DNA from: Gammaproteobacteria bacterium
GTDB lineage: Bacteria > Pseudomonadota > Gammaproteobacteria > Burkholderiales > Gallionellaceae
Assembly (NCBI GenBank): GCA_018820925.1
Contig: JAHJNJ010000035.1
Coordinates: 1 to 64,000, forward strand
Direction: 5' to 3'
DNA length: 64,000 nucleotides
This document shows, one piece after another, positions 1-6,615 of the stretch. Under the pieces are notes generated by a model. It had not been told where the DNA came from. It worked only from the letters and a program-made list of their open reading frames with translations, and did no database searches. Position 1 is the first letter of the stretch. Every line of letters begins with the position of its first letter. The position numbers and the translations under genes were made by a program.

Positions 1-990
1 CCCGACGTTCTGATCGTCCTTGAAATCCTTGTAGTCCACGCCCAGGGTCATGCTGTGGTAAAAACTTTTCCCCGGCTGCAGCGGCAACACCCAGCGCGCG
101 CCGTATATCTTGCCTTTGCCCAGCATCGTCATGTCGCCCACAGCCGCCACTTTGCTGTTCGACGACACGGCATACATGGCCAACTGATCGCCGCCCGACA
201 AAGGCATGAGGTAGGTTCCCATCAGCACGCGTACCTGGTCCCATTGCTGCGGCGTTGTCTGGTATTGCAGCGACACGCTGTGTTCCTTTTGCCACAAGTT
301 GTCGTAGCGCAGCATTGCGGAGAGCCGCAACGGCTTGGTGTTGGGGCCGGCATAGTTGTTCAACTCAAGACTGCCATGCAGCGGCAACTTGTCTTCCACG
401 CGCAGATCCACCGCGATCTTGCCCGGCGTCATACCCTGCCGCAGCACCGGGGTTACGCTCAAACCGGGCGCGCGGTTCGCTTCGCCCATCTGCTTCTGCA
501 TGCCCGGAAAATACGGCACGCTGTCCTGCCCCAGTTCCGGCACCTTGGACAGGATGCGGCCCAGGTCGTAATAACGCGAACCCACCACGCGCACTTTTTC
601 CACGCTGCCTTCCGCCACGCTCAGCCGCACGATACCGTTCTTGATGGTCTGCTCGGGAATCCCCACCAGCACCGTCAGGTAGCCCGCCTCGCGGTACACT
701 TTCTCCAGCGCGCTGCGCGCGGCTTCCACGTCGGCGATGGTTTTGTCCTCGCCGAGATAGGGGTACACAGCCTCTTCAATGCGGGTTGCAGACAGCATCT
801 TGTTTCCCTCGATGCGATACTCCATCACGTTGAAACTGTTCTTCTTTGCAGGGGCCACCGGCTCTGCCGGCGCTACAGGTGCTGCCGGCTCTGCCTGTGT
901 TGCTTGCGCTGCCGACTCCGCCGGTTCCGCCCGGCTGGTGCAGACAAGCATGAGTCCTGCACACAGCCATAAAATTTGGGTCAATCTCAT
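1..990 (-). CDS. ShlB/FhaC/HecB-family two-partner secretion transporter (5' part of gene)
   Basis: The gene runs off the left edge, so only the N-terminal 330 codons are present and the ORF track misses it. Translating the minus strand from the ATG at 988-990 gives a signal peptide (MRLTQILWLCAGLMLV...), an Ala/Pro/Glu-rich linker, then a POTRA-like region (NVMEYRIEGNKML, later YREAGYLTVLVGIPEQ) and the start of a beta-barrel (LHGSLELNNYAGPNT, SVSLQYQTTP, YHSMTLGVDYKDF). This is the order in outer-membrane TpsB transporters, which export large TpsA exoproteins. No TpsA partner lies in the window; it may be left of the edge. A perfect 16-bp palindrome lies about 255 bp upstream, with a terminator-like hairpin between it and the start, so expression may be tied to the PEP-CTERM regulon. 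Family assignment is firm; the secreted substrate is unknown. Confidence 0.87.
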   Translation of the reverse strand, partial: MRLTQILWLCAGLMLVCTSRAEPAESAAQATQAEPAAPVAPAEPVAPAKKNSFNVMEYRIEGNKMLSATRIEEAVYPYLGEDKTIADVEAARSALEKVYREAGYLTVLVGIPEQTIKNGIVRLSVAEGSVEKVRVVGSRYYDLGRILSKVPELGQDSVPYFPGMQKQMGEANRAPGLSVTPVLRQGMTPGKIAVDLRVEDKLPLHGSLELNNYAGPNTKPLRLSAMLRYDNLWQKEHSVSLQYQTTPQQWDQVRVLMGTYLMPLSGGDQLAMYAVSSNSKVAAVGDMTMLGKGKIYGARWVLPLQPGKSFYHSMTLGVDYKDFKDDQNVG

Positions 991-1091
991 TTATTCGTTA
1001 CCAGTAGCTCAGTCATCTCGACAAGTCTGCTGCACGTTCATTGCACGGCCATTAATTGCCCGTTGCAAAATCAATATTTCAAACACAACAA

Positions 1092-1116
1092 ACAGGCCCC
1101 CGGGGCGGGAGCCTGT
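1092..1116 (-). terminator. terminator-like hairpin in the shlB-type leader
   Basis: On the minus strand ACAGGCTCCCG pairs with CGGGGGCCTGT around a 3-nt CCC loop (11 bp, one GU pair), followed by a T-rich stretch (TTGTTGTGTTTG). It lies between the candidate promoter near 1195 and the transporter start at 990. It could be an attenuator, or the end of a short independent transcript of about 100 nt. Confidence 0.6.
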
Positions 1117-1194
1117 CTCCAATTTGAATCGCTGCAGCGTCATGCACAGGCACGCCGGAGATGCCGGACAAAGCCCGGAATTCTTGCGTGCTGC

Positions 1195-1260
1195 ACATTA
1201 ACAACGCTGTATGAACTTAAATGTACAAACGGAGTGTCACAATTAGTCCGAACGGACTAT
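1195..1260 (-). promoter_or_regulatory. 7-2-7 palindrome (site A) with -10-like hexamer
   Basis: TAGTCCGAACGGACTA at 1245-1260 is a perfect 16-bp inverted repeat. Reading toward the ShlB-type gene, TAATGT starts 45 nt beyond the palindrome. The same spacing recurs at the other copies of this motif, suggesting an activator site with a -10 box. The gap 991-1503 otherwise holds a hairpin and one copy of the GTAGGGTGGGC repeat. Confidence 0.7.
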
Positions 1261-1338
1261 TGACTCGGCAGGCATTGAACCTGAATGCCGGTTGTGCTTG
1301 TCGAAGCGCAAGATTTCATTCTCATTTCGACAAACCAC

Positions 1339-1414
1339 GTAGGGTGGGCACGTTTTTCGTGCCCATGCGGAATCACGCGCTACCGCGTGGGCACCCAATA
1401 CGCGCCCACCCTAC
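1339..1414. repeat. GTAGGGTGGGC palindromic intergenic repeat, copy 1
   Basis: This 76-bp element begins GTAGGGTGGGC and ends GCCCACCCTAC, with inner complementary segments (GTGCCCA, GCGTGGGCAC). Related copies lie at 5648-5726 and 9773-9908. It has the look of a dispersed REP/MITE-like element. Confidence 0.7.
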
Positions 1415-1503
1415 AAGGGTTGATGTTTTGCAGGTGCGATTCCATTCGCACGATCTTTGAGCTATGTGCGAAGACTTCTGATTAAAGGCTAAATCCGGGC
1501 GTT

Positions 1504-1671
1504 TCAGATCCACTCGTCGTTTTCATCGGGAGGAATACATTCAGACCAGCCCTGGACATTCTTGAGGAAGTCTTCGACTTCCTCCTCACCACGCCCTTTG
1601 GTCTCTGCTCTGGTGGCAAACGCCAAAAGAAACGTGGGAATATACGGATCATCGCATTGCCGTTCGTTCAT
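1504..1671 (-). CDS. small acidic hypothetical protein (55 aa)
   Basis: The ORF track gives 94 aa from 1788. The better start is the ATG at 1669-1671, because GGAG lies 7 nt upstream of it; this gives a 55-aa protein beginning MNERQCDDPYIP. It has a short hydrophobic patch (TFLLAFA) and an acidic C-terminus (EEEVEDF, PPDENDEW). I do not recognise a family. No signal peptide or clear transmembrane segment is evident. It stands alone between repeats and the terminator of the PstS-like gene. It is called a gene only because of the ribosome-binding site and plausible composition. Confidence 0.45.
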   Translation of the reverse strand: MNERQCDDPYIPTFLLAFATRAETKGRGEEEVEDFLKNVQGWSECIPPDENDEWI

Positions 1672-1868
1672 GTTCATTCTCCAGATATCAAAATTTGTCA
1701 GCCACAATATGAACGATGAGTGTTGCAGACGCTTGAATGATTTGTTGCGGTGGGTTGAATTTTGATCAGAATCGCCGCGACCTTCCATTTTTTATGTGGA
1801 TACGCTGCATAAAGGGAAAGATCGACGAAACCGGATTCGACTGCAGTGAAAATCCGTGAGCCACATAA

Positions 1869-1894
1869 GAAAAAACCCCGGCATTGCGCCGGGG
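1869..1894 (-). terminator. rho-independent terminator of the PstS-like gene
   Basis: On the minus strand CCCCGGC and GCCGGGG pair around a 5-nt loop and are followed by TTTTTT, about 30 bp after the stop codon of the PstS-like gene. Confidence 0.9.
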
Positions 1895-1921
1895 TGTTCT
1901 GAAACGTGCTACGCAAACAGA

Positions 1922-3319
1922 TTACTGCAGCAACGCAGCGGGCGAGCAGATATTGCCGAAGGTGCCCACGCGCATCACCGGGTTGGTCGGGTCGAACGGA
2001 ACGGTAGCAGCAAAGCCGTTCTCGGACAGGGCCAGCACGCCCGCAACCGGAGCACCACCGGAACCGGCAACGCCCAGGATGGAAGGATCGCCGGTGTACT
2101 GCCTCCACAGGGCGTAAACAGAAGCCTTGTCGCCGGTCAAGTCGCCGCGATCCTGGACGGTGGCTTGTCCAACGATGTCGTAATGGCCGTTAGCAGCGTT
2201 CTCGACGGTCGGTGCAGAGCCGTTCACGCTGGCGAACACGTAGCCGGCAGCCAGACCGGAGTCCACACCCAGCAGGCCGATGGCGATGTCGCCGCCGCCC
2301 AGACGGACGGAAGTCGGGCCGGCAGTCAACGCGCCGGTCCTGGTGTCGATGATGCCGCCGTCACGCGCAGCCAGCATGCAGGACTTCACGAAGCCGGAAG
2401 AGCTGTTCTCGACCACCACGATGTTGCCGGGAGCAACCGGGTTCACGGTGTCGCCCAATGTAGCGGTAGTAGCGGTGTACTCCATCGGATTGGTCGCACC
2501 AGTCATGCAGGGGTTGCCGAAGATGTGGGCGTTGATGGTCGCCTGTGTGCCGGAACCGGCGCCACGGCGGCAGACGACGATGGAGGTCGTGCCGGCGGGA
2601 ATGCTGGAGTCGATCTGGTTCCAGTCATAAGCCAGGCCACCCATCAGTGCACCGATTTGTGCCTTGCTCAGGTTGTGCACGCCGGCGGGGGCGGTGTCGG
2701 TCACGACGGGCGCCATGATCACGCCAACGACGCCTTGGACATTCATCGCAGCGATCTGCGCGGCGGTCAGGGCAGATTGGCCGGCCGGCAGGTTGACGGC
2801 AGCTTCCAGGGTGGCGGGCTCGACGTCGGAGAGGCCGGCATCCGGAACGCGGTTGATGTTGGTGGGGCAGCCATGCACTGCCAGGCCGGTGCCTGCATCG
2901 ATCACGGCAGTCGTGGCGCCGCAGCCAGCCAGATCCAGGGCAGCGGTCGGGGTGGACAGTGCAACCGGGTTCACGCCTTCAAAAGAACCGCCCTTGTCAC
3001 GCTTGATGATCAGGATGGCCTTGCCGATGCCGGAGCCGGGAGCGGTCTCCAGGTTGGGATAGGTGGCGATCGCGGCAGCGTTGGCGCGGCCGAAATAGGC
3101 GCGGGAATCCTTGCCGTTGGGAGCTGTCAGCGTACCGCTGTAGAACACGTCGATCGTGGCCGCATCCAGGATGTGGGTGGCGATGTTGCCGCTCATGTTG
3201 GACAGGGCGGACGAACCGGACACGTACAGGGTCACGTCGGGCGTGGTGGAAGCGGGCAGGGCGGCTGCGGAGCCGGCGAAGGCCAGTGCGCAGGATACTA
3301 CGAGGGCTTTCAATTTCAT
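1922..3319 (-). CDS. secreted PstS-like substrate-binding protein
   Basis: The true start is the ATG at 3317-3319, preceded by GGAG at 7 nt, rather than the longer ORF. The 465-aa product has a clear signal peptide (MKLKALVVSCALAFAGSAAA). The mature part opens with a PBP-like motif (VTLYVSGSSAL) and later has GAGSGTQATINAHIFG, which resembles the phosphate-loop region of PstS-type proteins, and VVENSSSGFVKSC. Several cysteines suggest disulfides in the periplasm or outside the cell. It follows the PEP-CTERM gene at 3429 by 109 bp on the same strand, so the two are probably co-transcribed, and a strong terminator follows it. I infer ligand binding, possibly of phosphate or a phosphorylated polymer; no transporter genes accompany it. 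It differs strongly from the canonical PstS at 56066. Confidence 0.7.
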   Translation of the reverse strand: MKLKALVVSCALAFAGSAAALPASTTPDVTLYVSGSSALSNMSGNIATHILDAATIDVFYSGTLTAPNGKDSRAYFGRANAAAIATYPNLETAPGSGIGKAILIIKRDKGGSFEGVNPVALSTPTAALDLAGCGATTAVIDAGTGLAVHGCPTNINRVPDAGLSDVEPATLEAAVNLPAGQSALTAAQIAAMNVQGVVGVIMAPVVTDTAPAGVHNLSKAQIGALMGGLAYDWNQIDSSIPAGTTSIVVCRRGAGSGTQATINAHIFGNPCMTGATNPMEYTATTATLGDTVNPVAPGNIVVVENSSSGFVKSCMLAARDGGIIDTRTGALTAGPTSVRLGGGDIAIGLLGVDSGLAAGYVFASVNGSAPTVENAANGHYDIVGQATVQDRGDLTGDKASVYALWRQYTGDPSILGVAGSGGAPVAGVLALSENGFAATVPFDPTNPVMRVGTFGNICSPAALLQ

Positions 3320-3388
3320 TTGGAATCTCCAGTAATCAAGGTTTCGGGTTGGGGTATTGCTGCAAGTACTGCGTGTTCCCTTGCATCG

Positions 3389-3412
3389 CCCCCGCCTCCA
3401 TCGAGGCGGGGG
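3389..3412. other. strong intercistronic hairpin
   Basis: CCCCCGCCTC and GAGGCGGGGG form a perfect 10-bp stem with a 4-nt loop between the PEP-CTERM gene and the PstS-like gene. No T-run follows on the minus strand, so it is more likely an mRNA-stabilising or processing element than a full terminator. Confidence 0.6.
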
Positions 3413-3428
3413 GTAGCTACAGTCCTGC

Positions 3429-4271
3429 TCAGGCAAAAGTCATGCTGCCTGCGTTGTTGCGACGACGTGTTGCGATGAAGCCGATCAAGCCCAGGCCGCT
3501 CAGCATCAGCAGCCACTCGCCGGGCTCGGGAACGGCAGCCACGGTGTAAGTCAGCGTACCGTTGCTGGCGAGAGTCCAGGTCGAAGCACCGGCGGCGTTC
3601 TGGAACATGGCCTCGGCAGCCGAGGTGACGGTGGAGCCGCCAGCCGGTGTCAGATACCAGAAGTCCATCGAAGAACCGATGGCGGCTGTGGTGGTGAAAC
3701 CACCTGCGCCCCAAGCAGCGTTACCGCCGCCGCCGTTAATGACAGTGAAAGTGGTGCCGGCATAAGGAGCTGCCGCGCCCGACACCGGGTTGGACACTGC
3801 GGAAGTGCCTGCACCGGTGGCAGTGCTGGAAGCAGCGAAGTAGGTCTGGAGGCTTGTGCCACCACCGGTCAATTGAGAATTGGCCATCGCAGGTGCGCCC
3901 ACACCGGTCGTCAGGAAACGCTGTTGATTGATTCCAGTAGCGGTACCTGTTTTGTCACCGGCGATCACGTTCCACACCAGGTTGTTGTTGCCGACCATCC
4001 AGCTGGTCAGCAGCGCATCGGCGGTGAAAGTCATGTTGCCGGGAGTGCCGGCAGCCAGCGTAGCAACAGTGGTGCCAGACACGGTAGCGGCGAAAGTGGA
4101 CATGTTCACGCCCAGATCGCGGGTGTAGGAGACATTGTTCACGGTATCCCAAACCGACAGCACCAGGTTGGAGCTGCCGCTGTTCATGTCGACGATGGTC
4201 GCATTGGCCTGACCGGCAACTGCCAGCGCCAGGGCACCCGCTACCAGGGTCATTTTCATTTTCATTTTCAT
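3429..4271 (-). CDS. PEP-CTERM sorting domain-containing protein
   Basis: This 280-aa secreted protein has an N-terminal signal peptide (TLVAGALALAVAGQANA), a Gly/Ser/Thr/Ala-rich low-complexity body, and a C-terminal PEP-CTERM tail: VPEPGEW, a hydrophobic segment (LLMLSGLGLIGFIA) and a basic patch (TRRRNN). Such tails are recognised by exosortases; XrtB at 43556 is the likely enzyme. The start lies in a tandem repeat of ATGAAA, giving four in-frame ATGs (MKMKMKM); the first has AAAGGG 7 nt upstream. The long leader carries three copies of the 7-2-7 palindrome and a cyclic di-GMP-I riboswitch, so expression is probably controlled at two levels. It likely heads an operon with the PstS-like gene. 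Its surface function is unknown. Confidence 0.9.
   Translation of the reverse strand: MKMKMKMTLVAGALALAVAGQANATIVDMNSGSSNLVLSVWDTVNNVSYTRDLGVNMSTFAATVSGTTVATLAAGTPGNMTFTADALLTSWMVGNNNLVWNVIAGDKTGTATGINQQRFLTTGVGAPAMANSQLTGGGTSLQTYFAASSTATGAGTSAVSNPVSGAAAPYAGTTFTVINGGGGNAAWGAGGFTTTAAIGSSMDFWYLTPAGGSTVTSAAEAMFQNAAGASTWTLASNGTLTYTVAAVPEPGEWLLMLSGLGLIGFIATRRRNNAGSMTFA
4253..4271 (-). repeat. tandem ATGAAA repeat over the start codon
   Basis: Three consecutive ATGAAA units plus one more ATG code for MKMKMKM at the start of the PEP-CTERM protein. Unit gain or loss would keep frame but change the number of start codons and the length of the n-region. Confidence 0.8.
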
Positions 4272-4326
4272 TTATTTCCCTTTCATAATGAACCCCCTTG
4301 CGAGGGAAGTACTGTTAAGAAAGCCC

Positions 4327-4345
4327 GGAACCGCGGAGCGGCCCC
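4327..4345 (-). terminator. possible riboswitch expression platform
   Basis: GGGGCCGC and GCGGTTCC can pair (8 bp, two GU pairs) around TCC, followed by GGGCTTTCTT, between the aptamer and the ribosome-binding site. This is a weak terminator-like element. Control at translation initiation is an equally possible outcome. Confidence 0.35.
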
Positions 4346-4384
4346 ATAGCCATTCGCGACGGACGATGCCGCTGCCCGCTACTG

Positions 4385-4463
4385 CATGTGCAACCCGGCC
4401 ATCTCGCGCTGCATTGAGATCCGTGGCTTTCCGTCCCCGCCTCGCAACGGGTTTGGCCTTAAC
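4385..4463 (-). promoter_or_regulatory. cyclic di-GMP-I (GEMM-I) riboswitch aptamer
   Basis: Read on the minus strand, the leader contains the ordered GEMM-I core: GGCCAAACC; a stem capped by a GCGA (GNRA) tetraloop (CCCGTT-GCGA-GGCGGG); GGACGGAAAGCCACGG, against the usual GACGCAAAGCC; a second hairpin (ATCTC/GAGAT); and GCCGGGTTGC. This matches the class-I c-di-GMP aptamer in both sequence and structure. It starts about 35 nt after the predicted transcription start and ends about 115 nt before the PEP-CTERM start codon. A GC-rich hairpin at 4327-4345 followed by CTTTCTT may be the expression platform. c-di-GMP is the likely ligand; the GEMM-Ib variant that senses cGAMP cannot be excluded by eye. 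Confidence 0.85.
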
Positions 4464-4501
4464 AACTACTGACTCACAACATTCCTGTGCAGCCGAGCGC
4501 C

Positions 4502-4567
4502 AATCTACAGAGATGACATTACAAAGCATCGGTGTAATTTCGCGCACGGCATGAGCCGTTCAGACTA
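4502..4567 (-). promoter_or_regulatory. hybrid 7-2-7 palindrome (site B3) with -10-like hexamer
   Basis: The sequence at 4552-4567 reads TAGTCTGAACGGCTCA on the minus strand: one TAGTCYG half-site and one TGAGCCG half-site around AA. TAGATT starts 45 nt downstream at 4507, which would place the transcription start just before the riboswitch. Confidence 0.55.
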
Positions 4568-4652
4568 TGTGTACGCAAACTGAACCGGCTCTCAGGCGAG
4601 TTGCACCTTAACAATGGAAAATGAAAATCAATGCACGAATGAATTGTTCTTG

Positions 4653-4693
4653 CTAGTCCGAACGGACTAGGGGTGACTAGTCCGTTCGGACTA
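4653..4693 (-). promoter_or_regulatory. two perfect 7-2-7 palindromes in tandem (sites B1, B2)
   Basis: CTAGTCCGAACGGACTAG at 4653-4670 and TAGTCCGTTCGGACTA at 4678-4693 are perfect inverted repeats whose centres are 24 bp apart. For B1, TAAGGT starts 44 nt downstream toward the PEP-CTERM gene. B2 has no clear hexamer at that distance and may be an auxiliary site. The rest of the gap 4272-4769 holds site B3 and the riboswitch; the short ORFs there look spurious. Confidence 0.75.
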
Positions 4694-4769
4694 TTGTGGT
4701 GGAAACAAAAAGGTCATGAAGATGATTGGCGGGGTGGACACAGAAACGTGCCCACCCTGCTATTTCGGA

Positions 4770-5618
4770 TTATTCGTATTGAACGATAAGCGGCGGCAGG
4801 GCCACCAGTTGCTGGCCGGTACATATGGTGTAGCGTTCGCTTGCCGAAGCCATGCAGATCGCCCCGACGGCACTGCCGAATTTGATTGCGACTTGCGCGC
4901 AGGTGTTTGCGTCGGTGACGCGCATGATCTGGCAAAGATGCATTTTTCGCTGGTCGGCTGTCGGATCGGACGGCAACGGATCGGGTGGTGGAACCTGGTA
5001 TTCGGGCGGAGTTGTATTGACGGGCGTTGTATTCCCGGGAATTGAATTATCGGTTGATCCGTCCCCTGCCGTTGAACCGCCGGGCGTTGTATTCACCGCG
5101 ATGTTTGCATATAGCGTCGGGTTGTTGCCGGGGCGATAGGTGAATCGCCACTCGGAATAATGCATTTTCCTGGCAAAGCTTTCGTTGCCCCGGCCGAAAT
5201 TTTCCGTTTTGAGCGGTGCGGTTTCGGACAGGCTGTGCACGCCGACGATGCCGCCGTCCGCCCCTTTGATCAACCCCCACTCAAAATTGCCGGTGATGGG
5301 GTCGGCAAATATTTTGCGCAAGTAGCGTACCGTGTCCTGGTGGCGGTTGTCCTGCAACAAATCTTCGAGCCGCTTCGGAAATTGTTTTATGCCCGCGTTT
5401 GCTCCCTCGCTCGGGGGGGTCTGGTAGTAAGCGTAAATGGCACTGCTGAACTGGTTGCCGATGAACAGCAGTTGCTGTTCTCTCGCGCGTTGCTGGGCGG
5501 TGTGCCAGAAGGTGCCGATCGTGGCCAGCGTCACGCCCATGATGGCCACCAGGATGAGCAGGCCGATGTAGGTGAAGCCGGAACAGGAACGAATTAATGG
5601 AGAACGGATCAGGGGCAT
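4770..5618 (-). CDS. type II secretion/type IV pilin-like pseudopilin
   Basis: This 282-aa protein begins with a class III prepilin leader: a short basic segment, then GFTYIGLLILVAIMGVTLATIG, with the cleavable Gly before the methylated Phe and a hydrophobic helix. Glu at +5 is not visible in the usual place, so it may be a minor or atypical pseudopilin. The middle (FADPITGNFEWGLIKGADGGIVGVHS) resembles GspG/GspH-like globular domains. A Thr/Pro-rich linker (NTTPGGSTAG...PPPDPLPSDP) precedes a cysteine-containing C-terminus. No other secretion or pilus gene is nearby, so it is an orphan that may work with machinery elsewhere. It is transcribed toward the PEP-CTERM operator region. Confidence 0.75.
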   Translation of the reverse strand: MPLIRSPLIRSCSGFTYIGLLILVAIMGVTLATIGTFWHTAQQRAREQQLLFIGNQFSSAIYAYYQTPPSEGANAGIKQFPKRLEDLLQDNRHQDTVRYLRKIFADPITGNFEWGLIKGADGGIVGVHSLSETAPLKTENFGRGNESFARKMHYSEWRFTYRPGNNPTLYANIAVNTTPGGSTAGDGSTDNSIPGNTTPVNTTPPEYQVPPPDPLPSDPTADQRKMHLCQIMRVTDANTCAQVAIKFGSAVGAICMASASERYTICTGQQLVALPPLIVQYE

Positions 5619-5647
5619 GGTTTCAAACTCTCAAACCGAATGACAAC

Positions 5648-5726
5648 GTAGGGTGGGCACGTTTCATGTGCCCACGCTGTAGCGGCACCCGATTCCGCGT
5701 GGGCACACAATACGTGCCCACCCTAC
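5648..5726. repeat. GTAGGGTGGGC palindromic intergenic repeat, copy 2
   Basis: This 79-bp element runs from GTAGGGTGGGCACGT to ACGTGCCCACCCTAC with the same internal symmetric segments as copies 1 and 3. A shorter related inverted pair (GGGGTGGACAC ... GTGCCCACCC) lies at about 4730-4760, just after the pseudopilin gene. Confidence 0.75.
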
Positions 5727-5735
5727 TGACTGCAT

Positions 5736-5859
5736 CATTCCGGCGAAGGCCGGAATCCAGATTATTAACAAATTTCCCACGCCGTGGGGCAACACCCATG
5801 GTTTTGTCCGCTTCGCGGAGTCACAATTTTTTGACTGAATTCCGGCCTTCGCCGGAATG
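5736..5859. repeat. inverted pair of ATTCCGGCGAAGGCCGGAAT palindromes
   Basis: CATTCCGGCGAAGGCCGGAAT at 5736 and its complement near 5839-5859 bracket about 80 bp. Each arm is itself a hairpin (ATTCCGGC-GAAG-GCCGGAAT). This is a common type of dispersed bacterial repeat. It sits directly beside copy 2 of the GTAGGGTGGGC repeat and downstream of dsbC. Confidence 0.75.
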
Positions 5860-5886
5860 ACGGCCCAATGGTTCTTTCGGGTTAAA

Positions 5887-6615
5887 TCAAGGCTGCGGCG
5901 CAGACTCATCCAGCAGCTTGGCGATCAATTCTCTCGGCTGATTTCCAAACAGCAATTTGCCGTTGCTGAAGATGATGCCGGGGGTTCCGTTGATCCAGTT
6001 CTTTGTTGCGATGTCCGCAATATCCTTGAGCGGCGTTTCACAGTCTGTGTTGCTGCCTTTGGGTTCTTTCTGGCGCAGCAACATGTCTTCCCATGCCCCG
6101 GCTTTGTCCTTGGCGCACCAGATCATCTGCGACTTGCGCACGGCGTCCGGATGCAGGTCGGCGAGCGGCAACAGGAAGGTGTAGATGGTCACGTCATTCA
6201 CGCCTTCGAGTTCTTTCTCAAGCCCCAGACAATGCGGACATTCAGGGTCGGAGAACAGCGCGAGCTTGCGTGTGCCTTTGCCTTTGACCCTGACGAAGGC
6301 TTTGTCCAGCGGCAATTTTGAAAAATCCACCGCGGTGATCCGGTCCTTTTCCTGCCTGGTCAGGTTCTGTTTTGTTTTGAGATCGACCATGTTGCCGAAA
6401 AACCCGATTTCGCCTTTTTCATCGGTGTAGAAAATATTAAAGCCGTTGGTGACGACCTGGTACAGCCCGCCATACGCAAGCTTGGTGATGGAGATGATCT
6501 TCACTTCCGGCGCGGTCTCCGTGATCGTCTTCCTGATTTCTTCTTCGCCGGCATACGCGCCATGAACTACGGACAGCAGGATCAGTGCGCTTGCGATACG
6601 TGCCAAATTAAACAT
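5887..6615 (-). CDS. dsbC: thiol:disulfide interchange protein DsbC
   Basis: This periplasmic disulfide isomerase has 242 aa from the ATG at 6613-6615, with AAGGAG just upstream. It has a signal peptide (MFNLARIASALILLSVVHGAYA), an N-terminal dimerisation-type domain (KIISITKLAYGGLYQVVTNG) and a thioredoxin fold with the redox motif CPHC in FSDPECPHCLGLEKEL. The cis-proline loop is GTPGIIFSNGKLL. A second cysteine pair occurs further on (IWCAKDK, TDCETPL), as in DsbC. The CPHC active site is more DsbA-like than the CGYC of E. coli DsbC. The start overlaps the end of epsA by 8 bp, so it belongs to the ankyrin-epsA-dsbC operon. It may help fold cysteine-containing exported proteins of the regulon (inference). 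Confidence 0.9.
   Translation of the reverse strand: MFNLARIASALILLSVVHGAYAGEEEIRKTITETAPEVKIISITKLAYGGLYQVVTNGFNIFYTDEKGEIGFFGNMVDLKTKQNLTRQEKDRITAVDFSKLPLDKAFVRVKGKGTRKLALFSDPECPHCLGLEKELEGVNDVTIYTFLLPLADLHPDAVRKSQMIWCAKDKAGAWEDMLLRQKEPKGSNTDCETPLKDIADIATKNWINGTPGIIFSNGKLLFGNQPRELIAKLLDESAPQP

Noticed and set aside
55-972. 305-aa plus-strand ORF at the left edge
   Set aside because: It is the antisense shadow of the ShlB-type gene; its His/Arg/Gln-rich composition is typical of such shadows.
1856-3478. 540-aa plus-strand ORF
   Set aside because: Antisense shadow of the PstS-like gene; no signal, family motif or ribosome-binding site.
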